A stretch of DNA of 21,027 nucleotides from JAJISK01 sp046759185 (GCA_046759185.1 JBHIBO010000026.1:1-21027), one strand, 5' to 3'; counted from the stretch's first letter, positions 5,881-13,268 are shown. The notes: generated from the sequence alone by a model not told the origin. Made by a program: numbers and translations.

Positions 5881-7307
5881 CCTTCCGGCAGGCGCGCCAC
5901 GACGAGCCGCTTCTCATCGACCTGCCCGAGACCGGCGATGGCGAAACGGCCAACCTCGACCTCGTGCCGGAGGGATTGCGGCGAGAGACCTTGGCCCTCC
6001 CCAATCTGGAGGAGTTCCAGGTGGCCCGGCACTTCACCCGCCTCTCTCAGATGAACTACGGCACGGACTCCGGCTTCTACCCCTTGGGATCGTGCACGAT
6101 GAAGTACAACCCCAAGTACGCGGAGACCCTGGCCGCCTCCCCTAAGGCCCGTCGCCTTCATCCCCAACAGCCCGAGGAGACGGTCCAGGGAGCCCTTCAG
6201 ATCCTCTACGAGCTGCAGGGCATGCTGGCCCGGATCGCAGGGATGGATGAGGTGAGCCTGCAGCCGGTGGCCGGTGCCCAGGGCGAGCTGACGGGCCTCC
6301 TCATGGCGAGGGCGTACTTCGAGGAGCGGGGCGAGGAACGGTCCGAGGTCGTCCTGCCCGACACGGCACACGGGACAAACTTCGCCAGCGCCACCATGGC
6401 GGGGTACGACGTCGTGGAGATCCCGTCAAGGGATGGAATCGTGGACCTGGAGGCCCTGCAGGGGGCTGTCAACGAGCGGACCGCCGCCTTCATGCTGACC
6501 AACCCCAACACCCTGGGCATCTTCGAACCCGAGGCCCTGATCATCGCGAAACTCGTCCACGCCCAGGGGGCCCTGCTCTACTACGATGGAGCCAACCTCA
6601 ACGCCATCCTGGGCAAGACGAACCCGGGGAAGATGGACTTCGACCTGGCCCATTTCAACCTCCACAAGACCTTTTCTACCCCCCACGGGGGCGGGGGACC
6701 CGGATCCGGACCCGTCGGAGCCCGCGGTGCCCTCACCGGGTACCTGCCCGTACCCCTCGTGGCCTACGACGGCGTGCGATACTCCCTGGACAACGACCGG
6801 CCGAAGTCCATCGGTAAGGTCCGGGCACACTACGGGAACTTCGGCATCCTCCTGCGGGCGTATGCATACATCACACGGACAGGGGCCAACGGCCTCGTCC
6901 GGGCCACCGAGCAGGCAGTCCTCCACACGAACTACCTCCGGGAACGCGTCCAGGAACACCTACCCGTGCCCTTTGGAGGCCTGCGAAAGCATGAATTCGT
7001 GGCCAGTGCGGCCCCCCTAAAGGCGAAGGGCGTGCGGGCCACGGACGTGGCGAAGCGCCTCATCGACTACGGCATCCATCCACCCACCATCTACTTCCCC
7101 GACCTCGTGGAGGAGGCCCTCATGATCGAGCCTACGGAGTCCGTGACCCAGGACGGACTGGACGCTTTCGTGGAGGCTCTGGGAGAGATCATGGGAGAGG
7201 ACCCCGAGGTGTTGAAGGCCGCCCCTCAGAACGCCTCGGTCGCGCGGGTCGATGAGGTCGAGGCCGCCAAGCGCCCTACCCTGAGCTGGCGGATGATGGA
7301 TCGGTGA
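5877..7307 (+). CDS. gcvPB: Glycine dehydrogenase (decarboxylating) subunit 2
   Basis: The 476-residue protein is the C-terminal, PLP-binding half of P-protein. NYGTDSGFYPLGSCTMKYNP at about 60-79 is the family signature, YYDGANLNAILGK at 236-247 contains the PLP-contacting aspartate, and HFNLHKTFSTPHGGGGPG holds the Schiff-base lysine (K264). It starts at a GTG sharing GTGA with the gcvPA stop. The 3' end overlaps mptE on the opposite strand by 32 bases. Together with gcvPA it supplies one-carbon units from glycine, or runs in reverse toward glycine. Length is near the family norm and no key residue is missing. Confidence 0.96.
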   Translation: MTFRQARHDEPLLIDLPETGDGETANLDLVPEGLRRETLALPNLEEFQVARHFTRLSQMNYGTDSGFYPLGSCTMKYNPKYAETLAASPKARRLHPQQPEETVQGALQILYELQGMLARIAGMDEVSLQPVAGAQGELTGLLMARAYFEERGEERSEVVLPDTAHGTNFASATMAGYDVVEIPSRDGIVDLEALQGAVNERTAAFMLTNPNTLGIFEPEALIIAKLVHAQGALLYYDGANLNAILGKTNPGKMDFDLAHFNLHKTFSTPHGGGGPGSGPVGARGALTGYLPVPLVAYDGVRYSLDNDRPKSIGKVRAHYGNFGILLRAYAYITRTGANGLVRATEQAVLHTNYLRERVQEHLPVPFGGLRKHEFVASAAPLKAKGVRATDVAKRLIDYGIHPPTIYFPDLVEEALMIEPTESVTQDGLDAFVEALGEIMGEDPEVLKAAPQNASVARVDEVEAAKRPTLSWRMMDR

Positions 7308-7947
7308 GTGGCCGCCGCCGTCCCAGGTCCTCCAGGAGCCGCCGCGCCCACGCCAGCTTCCGGAGTTTCACGGCGGTGGGTTGGTCCTTCGGGCTGGGCC
7401 GTTCGAAATCGAAGCCCACCGTCCGGATTTCCTTGGCTCCGAAGTGGTCGGCCAGATAGACGGCCCGGTCGCCGTCGGTGAACCCACCCCAATTGTGAAT
7501 GCCCTCGAAGGGCTCGGCCTGGGTGGTTCCTACCGTTCGCGATCCGAAGGAGGGCGTCCACCGTTGCAGGGCCGCCATGTTGTCCCCGTGGGCGTGAATG
7601 ACAACGAGGGCTCCGCGTCGGTGGGCCTCGAGCTGGTCCTCCACCCGACCGTCCAAGTCCGTGACCACCACCGAGGGAAGGATGTCGTGGCGGAGGGCGA
7701 CCGAGGTCGCTTCATCGGCCGCGATCACGACGCCTCGCGCGTGGACCAGCTCCTCCGGGAGGTTCGGCCCGTTCCCGAGAACCGTGACTTCCTGCTGGGA
7801 CACGCGGTCGCTGAGGTCCTCGGGGCGCGCACGCGCCTTCGGAAGAAGCCGGTCCAGCAGCCGAGCGGCCTCCTCGTCCTGCTCCCGGTCGAAGGCGAAG
7901 TCCTCCAGAATCTGGAGATAATAGGGCTCCCAGTCCGCCCACTCCAT
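7276..7947 (-). CDS. mptE: 6-hydroxymethyl-7,8-dihydropterin pyrophosphokinase, MptE-type (DUF115)
   Basis: The 223-residue protein has the DUF115/MptE motifs in order: VTVLGNGPNLPEEL at 54-67, IAADEATSVAL at 75-85, VVVTDLDGRVEDQ at 93-105 and VIHAHGDNMAAL at 116-127. MptE transfers pyrophosphate to 6-hydroxymethyl-7,8-dihydropterin in archaeal folate or methanopterin-type cofactor synthesis, replacing bacterial FolK. The ATG at 7947 is 9 bases after the DUF373 stop, with GAGG just upstream. The C-terminal tail (DPSSASSG) is not conserved-looking and overlaps the end of gcvPB. Its neighbourhood with glycine decarboxylase, whose T-protein needs a reduced pterin, is functionally sensible. Confidence 0.9.
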   Translation of the reverse strand: MEWADWEPYYLQILEDFAFDREQDEEAARLLDRLLPKARARPEDLSDRVSQQEVTVLGNGPNLPEELVHARGVVIAADEATSVALRHDILPSVVVTDLDGRVEDQLEAHRRGALVVIHAHGDNMAALQRWTPSFGSRTVGTTQAEPFEGIHNWGGFTDGDRAVYLADHFGAKEIRTVGFDFERPSPKDQPTAVKLRKLAWARRLLEDLGRRRPLTDPSSASSG

Positions 7948-7956
7948 GCCCTGGCC

Positions 7957-9084
7957 TCAGGGCCGCCAGGCGTCCTCGGTCAGGGCCTCTCGCTCCTCCG
8001 TCCGGCGGAGGAACGCCGCCACCAGGACGATGGAGATGGCGAGGGCCACCTCGATGTAGATCGGGATAAGGGCGTTCTGCTGGCTGGTCAAGCCGAGAAT
8101 GGCGGACGCCAGCTGGAGCCCAGCCGCGGTGACCAGCATCAGGACGACGAAGGCGAGGACCACGTAGAAGAAGGACTTCGCGATCTTGCCCTTGGCGAAG
8201 TAGGCCTGTGCCACCTTCCCGCCCTCGTGGAGCAGAAAGGCGATGATGAAGATCCAGAAGCTCTCCTGGAGGAAGACGACGACCATGGTGGCCGCGAAGT
8301 CCACCGCATCGGTCACCAGAACCTGTGCGAGGGCGAAGGCTGCCCGGAAACCGATGAAGAAGGCGACGGAGAACGTCATGACGGCCACAATGCTGAACCA
8401 GACGGCGATGCGGCCGGAGGTGAGTGACTCCTTCACGCTTCTGTAGTAGCCTGTGAGGCGCTGCCAGATGCTTCGTGGATGGAGGTACTCCTCGTAAGCC
8501 CGCATCAGCATGTAGATGCCGAGGACGAGAAGCACCGCGGGCAGGGCCCACTCGGGCGCCACCCGAAGGACAATGGCCAGTGCGAGGAAGGAGAGGGCGA
8601 AGGGGAGGACGATGATGCGTCGCAGGCGCGGGTCCTTGATGGCCTTCGCGAAGAGGTAGAAGGCGCTCTCCACGCTGCGGCTCTGCTGGACGTACACCCG
8701 CTTGACGTGGTTTACCCGCACCCGGGAGGCGATCATGGGGTAGACGTACTCGTCCTCTGCCCCGTCGCTGACAAGGTATGCGACGTCGGGGGCCACCTGT
8801 TCCAGCACCTCGTCGAGCTGCTCACTGAGGATGCGGTCCGACTGCTGACCCACCTTCGTATCCCCGACGATGGTGGCGACCTCGACCTCCACGCCGTCGT
8901 TTCGCAGCTCGTCGTACATGGAGACGCCGGAGAGGATGGTGTTGACATCCGCGTCTTCGGGATCGGCCATCCCGAGCCGCATGGCGGCGTCCATGTTCGC
9001 ATCGCGGCCGATGACGGGGCCTGGGACGCTGGCCTTCACGCCCAGATCGTTGTCGCGGTCCACGCACAGGACCAGGGCCTTCAT
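7957..9084 (-). CDS. DUF373 multi-pass membrane protein
   Basis: The 375-residue protein begins MKALVLCVDRDNDLGVKA, the DUF373 signature, followed by a soluble domain of about 145 residues with NTILSGVSMYDELRNDG, VATIVGDTKVGQQSD and VAYLVSDGAEDEYVYPMI. The rest holds about seven hydrophobic segments, for example IVLPFALSFLALAIVL, ALPAVLLVLGIYMLM and WFSIVAVMTFSVAFFIGF. DUF373 is an archaeal family of unknown function. TTG (9093) and GTG (9090) starts are possible, but ATG 9084 fits a TATA box at 9109-9118 and has GGTG just before it. It probably shares a message with mptE. Confidence 0.88.
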   Translation of the reverse strand: MKALVLCVDRDNDLGVKASVPGPVIGRDANMDAAMRLGMADPEDADVNTILSGVSMYDELRNDGVEVEVATIVGDTKVGQQSDRILSEQLDEVLEQVAPDVAYLVSDGAEDEYVYPMIASRVRVNHVKRVYVQQSRSVESAFYLFAKAIKDPRLRRIIVLPFALSFLALAIVLRVAPEWALPAVLLVLGIYMLMRAYEEYLHPRSIWQRLTGYYRSVKESLTSGRIAVWFSIVAVMTFSVAFFIGFRAAFALAQVLVTDAVDFAATMVVVFLQESFWIFIIAFLLHEGGKVAQAYFAKGKIAKSFFYVVLAFVVLMLVTAAGLQLASAILGLTSQQNALIPIYIEVALAISIVLVAAFLRRTEEREALTEDAWRP

Positions 9085-9108
9085 GGTCACCAAATCATCA
9101 GGGGCACC

Positions 9109-9118
9109 CTATTTTTAC
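9109..9118 (-). promoter_or_regulatory. TATA box of the DUF373-mptE unit
   Basis: GTAAAAATAG on the minus strand predicts a transcript starting about 9090, just before ATG 9084, which is why that start was preferred over the TTG at 9093. Confidence 0.6.
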
Positions 9119-9141
9119 TTTCCTTCCTAGGCCTCCGAAAT

Positions 9142-9150
9142 GAATTTAAC
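9142..9150 (+). promoter_or_regulatory. TATA box of the UlaG-like hydrolase gene
   Basis: GAATTTAAC centres about 23-25 bases before ATG 9169, consistent with a leaderless message. It faces the DUF373 promoter divergently across a gap of only 84 bases between the two start codons. Confidence 0.5.
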
Positions 9151-9168
9151 CGGCCTGCAGGTTCGTCG

Positions 9169-9813
9169 ATGGGGGAGCCGATGGAACTTGCGTGGCACGG
9201 CCACTCGTGCTTCGAAATCCGCGGGAGCCGGGCCATAGTCCTCGATCCCCACGATGGCCGGTCCCTGGGCATCCCACCTCCCACAGCGGCAGGGGACTTC
9301 GTCTTCGTGAGCCACGACCACTTCGATCACAACGCAACCCGCTCGGTACGCGGCGATCCTCGCGTCGTCGACCAGCGGGTCGAAGGGAGGCTGGATGGTC
9401 TGGCGGTCGAGACCAAGATCCTGCCTCACGATGATGTAGGGGGCGAGAAGCGGGGGATGGTCCGCGCTTACCAGGTCCACTTGGATGGCATGACCTTCCT
9501 CCACCTTGGGGACGTCGGTGCGGCGCCGGACGCCGTGGAGTTGGGGGAGAAGGACCAGATCTCGGTCCTGTTCGTCCCTGTGGGGGGCGTGTTTACCGTC
9601 GGACCAAAGGAGGCCGTCCAGTGGGTCGAGGCCATTAACCCCGAGGTGGCCGTCCCGATGCACTACCGGGTGGGCGGCCTCTCCCTCTCGATCCTGCCCG
9701 TGGAGGAGTTCCTCTCGCTCACATCCCGGCCGGTTCTCCGCCTGGGTCAGGCCGTCTCCTTCCAGCCCGAGGACCTAGAGGGCCAGCCCCAGATCTGGGT
9801 GTTCTCGTTCTAG
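9169..9813 (+). CDS. Metallo-beta-lactamase-fold hydrolase, UlaG-like
   Basis: The 214-residue protein has WHGHSCFEIRG at 9-19 and VLDPHDGRSLG, the zinc motif VSHDHFDHNAT (HxHxDH at 49-54), FLHLGDVG and a late MHYRVGG that supplies a further metal ligand. This order matches small UlaG-like metal-dependent hydrolases widespread in archaea. Substrate is unknown; RomA/UlaG relatives act on phosphodiesters or lactones. ATG 9169 matches the TATA spacing, but ATG 9181 (MELAWHG) is also possible. The stop shares a CTAG palindrome with the stop of eif6 on the other strand. The upstream extension of the same frame back to 8479 is antisense to DUF373 and not coding. Confidence 0.9.
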   Translation: MGEPMELAWHGHSCFEIRGSRAIVLDPHDGRSLGIPPPTAAGDFVFVSHDHFDHNATRSVRGDPRVVDQRVEGRLDGLAVETKILPHDDVGGEKRGMVRAYQVHLDGMTFLHLGDVGAAPDAVELGEKDQISVLFVPVGGVFTVGPKEAVQWVEAINPEVAVPMHYRVGGLSLSILPVEEFLSLTSRPVLRLGQAVSFQPEDLEGQPQIWVFSF

Positions 9814-10466
9814 TAGAGACGGAGGCCTTCCTCGATGCGTCCCAACTCGATGGGCGTCGTGGGGGTCCCCGTCACCGCCCCCCCGTCGTTTGCCACGACA
9901 CAGGCCCCGAGCTGGGGCGTCCCGTAGTTGGCGGTGGCGATGAGGGGCTTCACCCTGAGGACCTCCTCCAAGAAGGCCAGCTCCTCCTCCGTCGTGTGGG
10001 GGTGGCAGATGGCACCTCTGTTCGTGGCTACGGCCGCCGATCCCACCGTGTTCTGGCCTCCCAGGGTCGCCCCATGGACCTCCACCCCGAAGACGTCCTC
10101 GAGCTCGCGCATGGCCTGCTTCCCGTAGCCCGGGTGGCACAGGGCCCCATGATCGTTCACGAGGACGTTGTTGCCGACCGCGTTGAGTCGATGCTCCAAG
10201 GTGTAGGCGTTCATGGCACCCAGCTTCGCGATCTCCTCATCCCGTGCGAAGTTCGTCAACAACACCGCGTTGGAGTTGAGCGCCAGGAGGCTGCCCACGA
10301 GGGAGGAGCCTCCGACGTTCATGCGGATGGCGCGGACGCCCAACGCTTTCTCGACCCGGCGGACGGCCTTGGCGGGAAGCGTCGGGGAGGCAATCACGGC
10401 GCCGTCGTTGGTCGCGGCAAAGACACCCAGATAGGGGTTGCCGGAGAAGTCTACCTTACGCAGCAA
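9810..10466 (-). CDS. eif6: Translation initiation factor 6 (aIF6)
   Basis: The 218-residue protein starts LRKVDFSGNPYLGVFA and carries the repeated pentein-fold modules with GTLGGQNTV-like (HGATLGGQNTVGSAAVATN), ALGVRAIRMNVGGSSLVGSL and a closing PTTPIELGRIEEGLRLY. aIF6 binds the large ribosomal subunit and prevents joining with the small one. The frame is open to 10529, but the family start and a GGAGGA at 10476-10481 place the start at TTG 10466. It is the last gene of rps19e-PDCD5-rpl39e-rpl31e-eif6. Its TAG stop shares a CTAG with the convergent hydrolase gene. Confidence 0.94.
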   Translation of the reverse strand: MLRKVDFSGNPYLGVFAATNDGAVIASPTLPAKAVRRVEKALGVRAIRMNVGGSSLVGSLLALNSNAVLLTNFARDEEIAKLGAMNAYTLEHRLNAVGNNVLVNDHGALCHPGYGKQAMRELEDVFGVEVHGATLGGQNTVGSAAVATNRGAICHPHTTEEELAFLEEVLRVKPLIATANYGTPQLGACVVANDGGAVTGTPTTPIELGRIEEGLRLY

Positions 10467-10475
10467 GGACCCGAT

Positions 10476-10481
10476 TCCTCC
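10476..10481 (-). promoter_or_regulatory. Ribosome-binding site deciding the eif6 start
   Basis: GGAGGA on the minus strand lies 9 bases before TTG 10466. No ATG or GTG is in the right place to give the conserved N-terminus, so this site is the main support for a TTG start. Confidence 0.7.
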
Positions 10482-10565
10482 TACGGTTCCTCGACAGAGC
10501 GGCCACCCCAAACACGACCCCGCGTCCACGGGTCAAACCAAAGGAATCGGGGCCTCGGGGGCCTT

Positions 10566-10832
10566 TCAAGCTTCCGGCAGAGACACCTCCACCAGCTCGT
10601 CTTCGAACTTAACGGCCTTGATCTTGATGCGCCGAGGCGGTTTCTGGATGCCCCGAGCCCAGAGCTCCTCGTTCACCCGAGGATCGATCCAGATGTCGTC
10701 CGGCTCGGCGCTCATATGGCGTTGCACGAAGGTCCGAATGATCCGGATGGCCCCCGGGACGCGCTTCGTCCGAGGCAGATCCCACGCCTTGCGCAGGGGG
10801 ATCGTTAGAATGCGTTCTTCCTCGTCAGCCAT
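10566..10832 (-). CDS. rpl31e: 50S ribosomal protein L31e
   Basis: The 88-residue protein reads MADEEERILTIPLRKAWDLP followed by RTKRVPGAIRIIRTFVQRHM and IWIDPRVNEELWARGIQKPP, ending in an acidic strand (FEDELVEVSLPEA). These are textbook eL31 features: the RxxPxAIRxIR helix and the DxxxNxxLWxRGI motif. The frame continues upstream to 10919 but the ATG at 10832 gives the family N-terminus, two bases after the L39e stop. A 99-base spacer with no recognised feature apart from the eif6 ribosome site separates it from eif6. Confidence 0.95.
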   Translation of the reverse strand: MADEEERILTIPLRKAWDLPRTKRVPGAIRIIRTFVQRHMSAEPDDIWIDPRVNEELWARGIQKPPRRIKIKAVKFEDELVEVSLPEA

Positions 10833-10834
10833 GC

Positions 10835-10993
10835 CTATCCCTTGTCCAGCTTCCGGCCCCGCCACTGCCTTCGCTTGGGGTGACGAAGGAAGCGCCGCGA
10901 CGTGCGTATGACGACCCACGCGGGGACGCGACGGTTCGTGTTAGTGGCCTTCTGCAGCCTCCGTTTCATGGCGTGGGGTTTGTTGCGGGCCAT
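10835..10993 (-). CDS. rpl39e: 50S ribosomal protein L39e
   Basis: A 52-residue, strongly basic frame begins MARNKPHAMKRRLQKATNTN and continues RRVPAWVVIRTSRRF, ending WRGRKLDKG. The N-terminal K/R-rich helix, the NxNRRVPxWV segment and the terminal RHPKRRxWRxxKL pattern are typical of eL39 at the usual 51 residues. It lines the exit tunnel of the large subunit. The ATG directly abuts the PDCD5 stop (TAGATG) and its stop is two bases before rpl31e, so the three genes must be translated from one message. It is shorter than common gene-finder cut-offs. Confidence 0.95.
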   Translation of the reverse strand: MARNKPHAMKRRLQKATNTNRRVPAWVVIRTSRRFLRHPKRRQWRGRKLDKG

Positions 10994-11323
10994 CTAGCGC
11001 CTTTCGATGTTGATGTCGCGTTTCTTCGGAACGATGGCCCGGAGAATCTGGCGAAGCGTCGCGTCATCGATGGTCTTGTTGATACGCCCTGACTGAGCCA
11101 ACGCGATGAGACGGTTCTCGATGTCTTGCGCCAGATCCGGGTAGGCCAGCGTGATTCGTCCCAGACGTTCGCGGGCCTCGGGTTGAAGGATCTGTCGGAG
11201 AACGGCTTGGCGCTGTGCCTGCGCCTGGGCGGCCACCTCTTCCTGGGCCTGCCTCTCTACAGACTGCCTCTGGAGATCCTCCAACTTCTTGCGTCGGATC
11301 GCCTCCAGCTCCTTCTCGTCCAT
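10994..11323 (-). CDS. PDCD5-family DNA-binding protein
   Basis: The 109-residue helical protein starts MDEKELEAIRRKKLEDLQRQ, has a Q/A-rich helix (EEVAAQAQAQRQAVLRQIL) and the conserved EARERLGRITLAYPDLAQDI and ALAQSGRINKTIDD stretches of the PDCD5/TFAR19 family. Archaeal members are small DNA-binding proteins, with the eukaryotic relative tied to apoptosis and chaperonin function. It lies between rps19e and rpl39e, a conserved archaeal order, with gaps of 7 and 0 bases. The biological role in archaea is unresolved. Confidence 0.94.
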   Translation of the reverse strand: MDEKELEAIRRKKLEDLQRQSVERQAQEEVAAQAQAQRQAVLRQILQPEARERLGRITLAYPDLAQDIENRLIALAQSGRINKTIDDATLRQILRAIVPKKRDINIERR

Positions 11324-11330
11324 GGTCGCC

Positions 11331-11786
11331 TCAAAGGTACTTCTTCAGCTCGGGCCGCTTCGTGGCCAGTTTCCTCAGGATCTCCCGGGCCTTTCCGTCC
11401 AGGTAGGATTGCCCCTTGGGTGTGATGGAACGGCCACCCTTGTCGCCCTTCTTCAGGTAGCCAAGCTCTTCGAGCTGGGCCAAGGCCGTGCGAACCACTG
11501 ACCGGCTCCCCTTCCGGGGGTGGTAGGGGGCGGAACCCGCATCCCGCGCGCCGCCGAACTCCCCGGCGAGACGTTCGGTGCCCAGGGGTCCCTTCATGTA
11601 GACCTTCCGGAGGACGGCCGCCAGACGCGTATGCCACCAACCTCCGTCGGAGGGGGATTTCTCCCGGTGGACGCCCGTCTTTACAAACGCTGCCCAGGAG
11701 GGAGGCTTGGCCTCGTCCGCCTTCCGCAGGTCCGAGGCCACGGCCTGGAGGAGCAAATCCGGGGGCACGTCGTACACCGTAGTCAT
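11331..11786 (-). CDS. rps19e: 30S ribosomal protein S19e
   Basis: The 151-residue protein reads MTTVYDVPPDLLLQAVASDL, then PPSWAAFVKTGVHREKSPSD, WWHTRLAAVLRKVYMKGPLG, a winged-helix-like region and LGYLKKGDKGGRSITPKGQS, ending ELKKYL. This is the eS19 family across its whole length. A TTG at 11801 would add five residues, but the predicted transcription start (about 11795) and the family N-terminus favour ATG 11786. It heads the operon with PDCD5, rpl39e, rpl31e and eif6. The promoter region carries stacked inverted repeats described separately. Confidence 0.95.
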   Translation of the reverse strand: MTTVYDVPPDLLLQAVASDLRKADEAKPPSWAAFVKTGVHREKSPSDGGWWHTRLAAVLRKVYMKGPLGTERLAGEFGGARDAGSAPYHPRKGSRSVVRTALAQLEELGYLKKGDKGGRSITPKGQSYLDGKAREILRKLATKRPELKKYL

Positions 11787-11812
11787 GGTGCGCTCGCGCA
11801 ACTAGTGATGCC

Positions 11813-11830
11813 CGAAACTAAAACGTTTCG
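11813..11830 (+). repeat. Inverted repeat over the S19e core promoter
   Basis: CGAAAC-TAAAAC-GTTTCG is a perfect 6-base inverted repeat with a 6-base spacer. The minus-strand TATA-like element of rps19e (GTTTTAGTTT, 11815-11824) lies inside it, as an operator for a dimeric repressor might. It could also be a chance match in a short A/T island. Confidence 0.4.
11815..11824 (-). promoter_or_regulatory. TATA-like element of the rps19e operon
   Basis: GTTTTAGTTT on the minus strand lies 29-38 bases upstream of ATG 11786, predicting a leader of about 10 bases. It is the only A/T-rich stretch in the gap facing rps19e. Confidence 0.5.
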
Positions 11831-11858
11831 CCCTGGCCAGGGCGGCGGCGAGCCGCCC
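11830..11858 (+). repeat. Two further palindromes in the rps19e/ubiX gap
   Basis: GCCCTGGCCAGGGC at 11830-11843 is a perfect 14-base palindrome, and GGGCGGC-GGCGA-GCCGCCC at 11840-11858 is a 7-base stem with a 5-base loop. They overlap each other and abut the CGAAAC/GTTTCG repeat, filling the space up to the ubiX TATA box. Confidence 0.45.
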
Positions 11859-11860
11859 AG

Positions 11861-11868
11861 GTATTAAG
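11861..11868 (+). promoter_or_regulatory. TATA box of ubiX
   Basis: GTATTAAG begins 32 bases before the ubiX ATG, giving a leader of only a few bases. Confidence 0.55.
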
Positions 11869-11892
11869 GGACCTCCCTCTTTTCCCGCCTCG

Positions 11893-12444
11893 ATGCACCT
11901 TGCTGTGGCCATCACGGGCGCCTCCGGGGCAACGTACGCGTACCGTCTCCTGCGAGCCATGAAGGGGCAGGCGGAGGTCATCATCTCGGCGGACGCGGAG
12001 GATGTCATCCGGACCGAGACAGATCGGACGCCTAGGGACTTCAAGTCCCTCGCCTCGGCCTGGTATGCCAACGACGACTTTCACGCCCCCCTGGCTTCGG
12101 GGAGCGCCCCCCTCGACGCCCTCGTTGTGGTGCCCTGCTCCATGAACACGCTCTCCAAGATCGCCTTGGGACTGGCTGACAACCTGATTACCCGCGCCGC
12201 AGCCGTCGTCCTCAAGGAGGGGCGCAAGCTCATCCTGGTTCCGCGGGAAACCCCTCTGAGTCCCCTTCACCTGGAGCACATGCTCACCATCGCCCGGCTC
12301 GGCGGCACCATCCTTCCGGCCATGCCTGGCTTCTACCATGAGCCGGAGGGGATCGACGACCTCGTGGACTTCGTCGTCGCCCGTATCCTAGACCAACTCG
12401 GCGTGGAGCACGACTTGATGCGGCGTTGGGGTGCCAAACCCTGA
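11893..12444 (+). CDS. ubiX: Flavin prenyltransferase UbiX
   Basis: The 183-residue flavoprotein has the N-terminal VAITGASGATYAYRLLRAM FMN motif (4-22), VVVPCSMNTLSKIALGLADN (about 78-97), LVPRETPLSPLHLEHML (about 115-131) and PAMPGFYHEP, all hallmark UbiX/Pad1 segments, at the usual length. UbiX joins a dimethylallyl group to FMN to make prenylated FMN, the cofactor of UbiD-type decarboxylases. No ubiD is in this window. In archaea, prenyl-FMN can serve the UbiD-like step of the modified mevalonate pathway or quinone synthesis, and both fit the isoprenoid genes nearby. The adjacent trmB-like gene follows on the same strand with its own TATA-like box. Confidence 0.94.
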   Translation: MHLAVAITGASGATYAYRLLRAMKGQAEVIISADAEDVIRTETDRTPRDFKSLASAWYANDDFHAPLASGSAPLDALVVVPCSMNTLSKIALGLADNLITRAAAVVLKEGRKLILVPRETPLSPLHLEHMLTIARLGGTILPAMPGFYHEPEGIDDLVDFVVARILDQLGVEHDLMRRWGAKP

Positions 12445-12493
12445 TCTGGCCGACCGTTCGGGGGGCGGTTCCAGCCTCCTGGCACCTCCGAAA

Positions 12494-12501
12494 CCTTTTA
12501 C
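12494..12501 (+). promoter_or_regulatory. Probable TATA box of the trmB-like/GGR unit
   Basis: CCTTTTAC begins 31 bases before ATG 12525, the spacing for a leaderless transcript. It favours this ATG over the longer frame starting at 12426. Confidence 0.45.
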
Positions 12502-12524
12502 GGACCTGGTGGATAGCGGGGGCC

Positions 12525-13268
12525 ATGGAGGACATTCTGGAGGACCTGGGCAGGGAGTTCGACCTCCAGCAGGACACCCAGGAAGCGAGCGTCGTCCTTC
12601 AGTCCCTGGGCCTCTCGGCGTACGAGGCCCGCGCCTACATCGCCCTGGTGGCCCACGGCTACGGGAACGCCGAGACCATCGCTGAGACCTCGCGGATTCC
12701 GCGGACCTCGGCCTACAAGGTCCTCTCGAGCCTCTGTGACAAGGGATACGCCATCTCCACCCGGGGGCGTCCCATGATCTTCAAGCCGGAGGCCCCGGAG
12801 AAGGTGAAGAACGACGTGCTGCAGCGGGTAGCCTCCGTGTTCGATCACCTCCAGCTCCTCCACGAGGTCCTGATGGACAAGGGGGAGCCTCAGCTCGTGT
12901 ACACGATCCAGGGGAAGCAGCGGGTCCTCAGCAAGATCGCGGAACTCTTGGACACGGCTACGCGGACCTTCATCATCTCCACCCCCACCCTCTCCGAGGT
13001 GCGGGACACGCTGAACCGGCGCATGGAGAAGGCCCTGAAACGCGGGGTGCGCGCGACGGTCATCACGGAGCCCAACCAGCGGGTGCCCGCAGGGGTCGAC
13101 GCCGTTCGGAAGCGTGGCCTCATCGCCACGGACATCATCGCTGACGGAGAGCGCGCGCTGATCGCCTCACCGGACCTAAACGCGTGTGGCTACACGGACA
13201 ACGCTTCCCTCGCCAAGCACCTCGAGAACTTCATCATGATTCTCATGGAAGGCCAGTGGGAGTCGTGA
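12525..13268 (+). CDS. TrmB-family transcriptional regulator
   Basis: The 247-residue protein has an N-terminal winged helix-turn-helix: LQSLGLSAYEARAYIALVAH, then AETSRIPRTSAYKVLSSLCD as recognition helices, and GYAISTRGRPMIFKPEAPE as the wing and TrmB linker. A short coiled coil follows. The C-terminal half (VYTIQGKQRVLSKIAELLDT, RTFIISTPTLSEV, RRMEKALKRGVRATVITEP) resembles the PLD-like sensor domain of TrmB-type regulators, without an obvious HxK catalytic site. It ends in GTGA shared with the downstream geranylgeranyl reductase, so the two are co-translated. A role in regulating isoprenoid or lipid reduction is inferred from that coupling; the ligand is unknown. Confidence 0.88.
   Translation: MEDILEDLGREFDLQQDTQEASVVLQSLGLSAYEARAYIALVAHGYGNAETIAETSRIPRTSAYKVLSSLCDKGYAISTRGRPMIFKPEAPEKVKNDVLQRVASVFDHLQLLHEVLMDKGEPQLVYTIQGKQRVLSKIAELLDTATRTFIISTPTLSEVRDTLNRRMEKALKRGVRATVITEPNQRVPAGVDAVRKRGLIATDIIADGERALIASPDLNACGYTDNASLAKHLENFIMILMEGQWES

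Noticed and set aside
8479..9168. Long upstream extension of the UlaG-like hydrolase frame
   Set aside because: It lies antisense to the DUF373 gene, precedes the hydrolase's own TATA box and lacks any family similarity.
10467..10529. Extended N-terminus for aIF6 back to 10529
   Set aside because: The extra 21 residues have no family counterpart, and a GGAGGA site marks TTG 10466 as the start.
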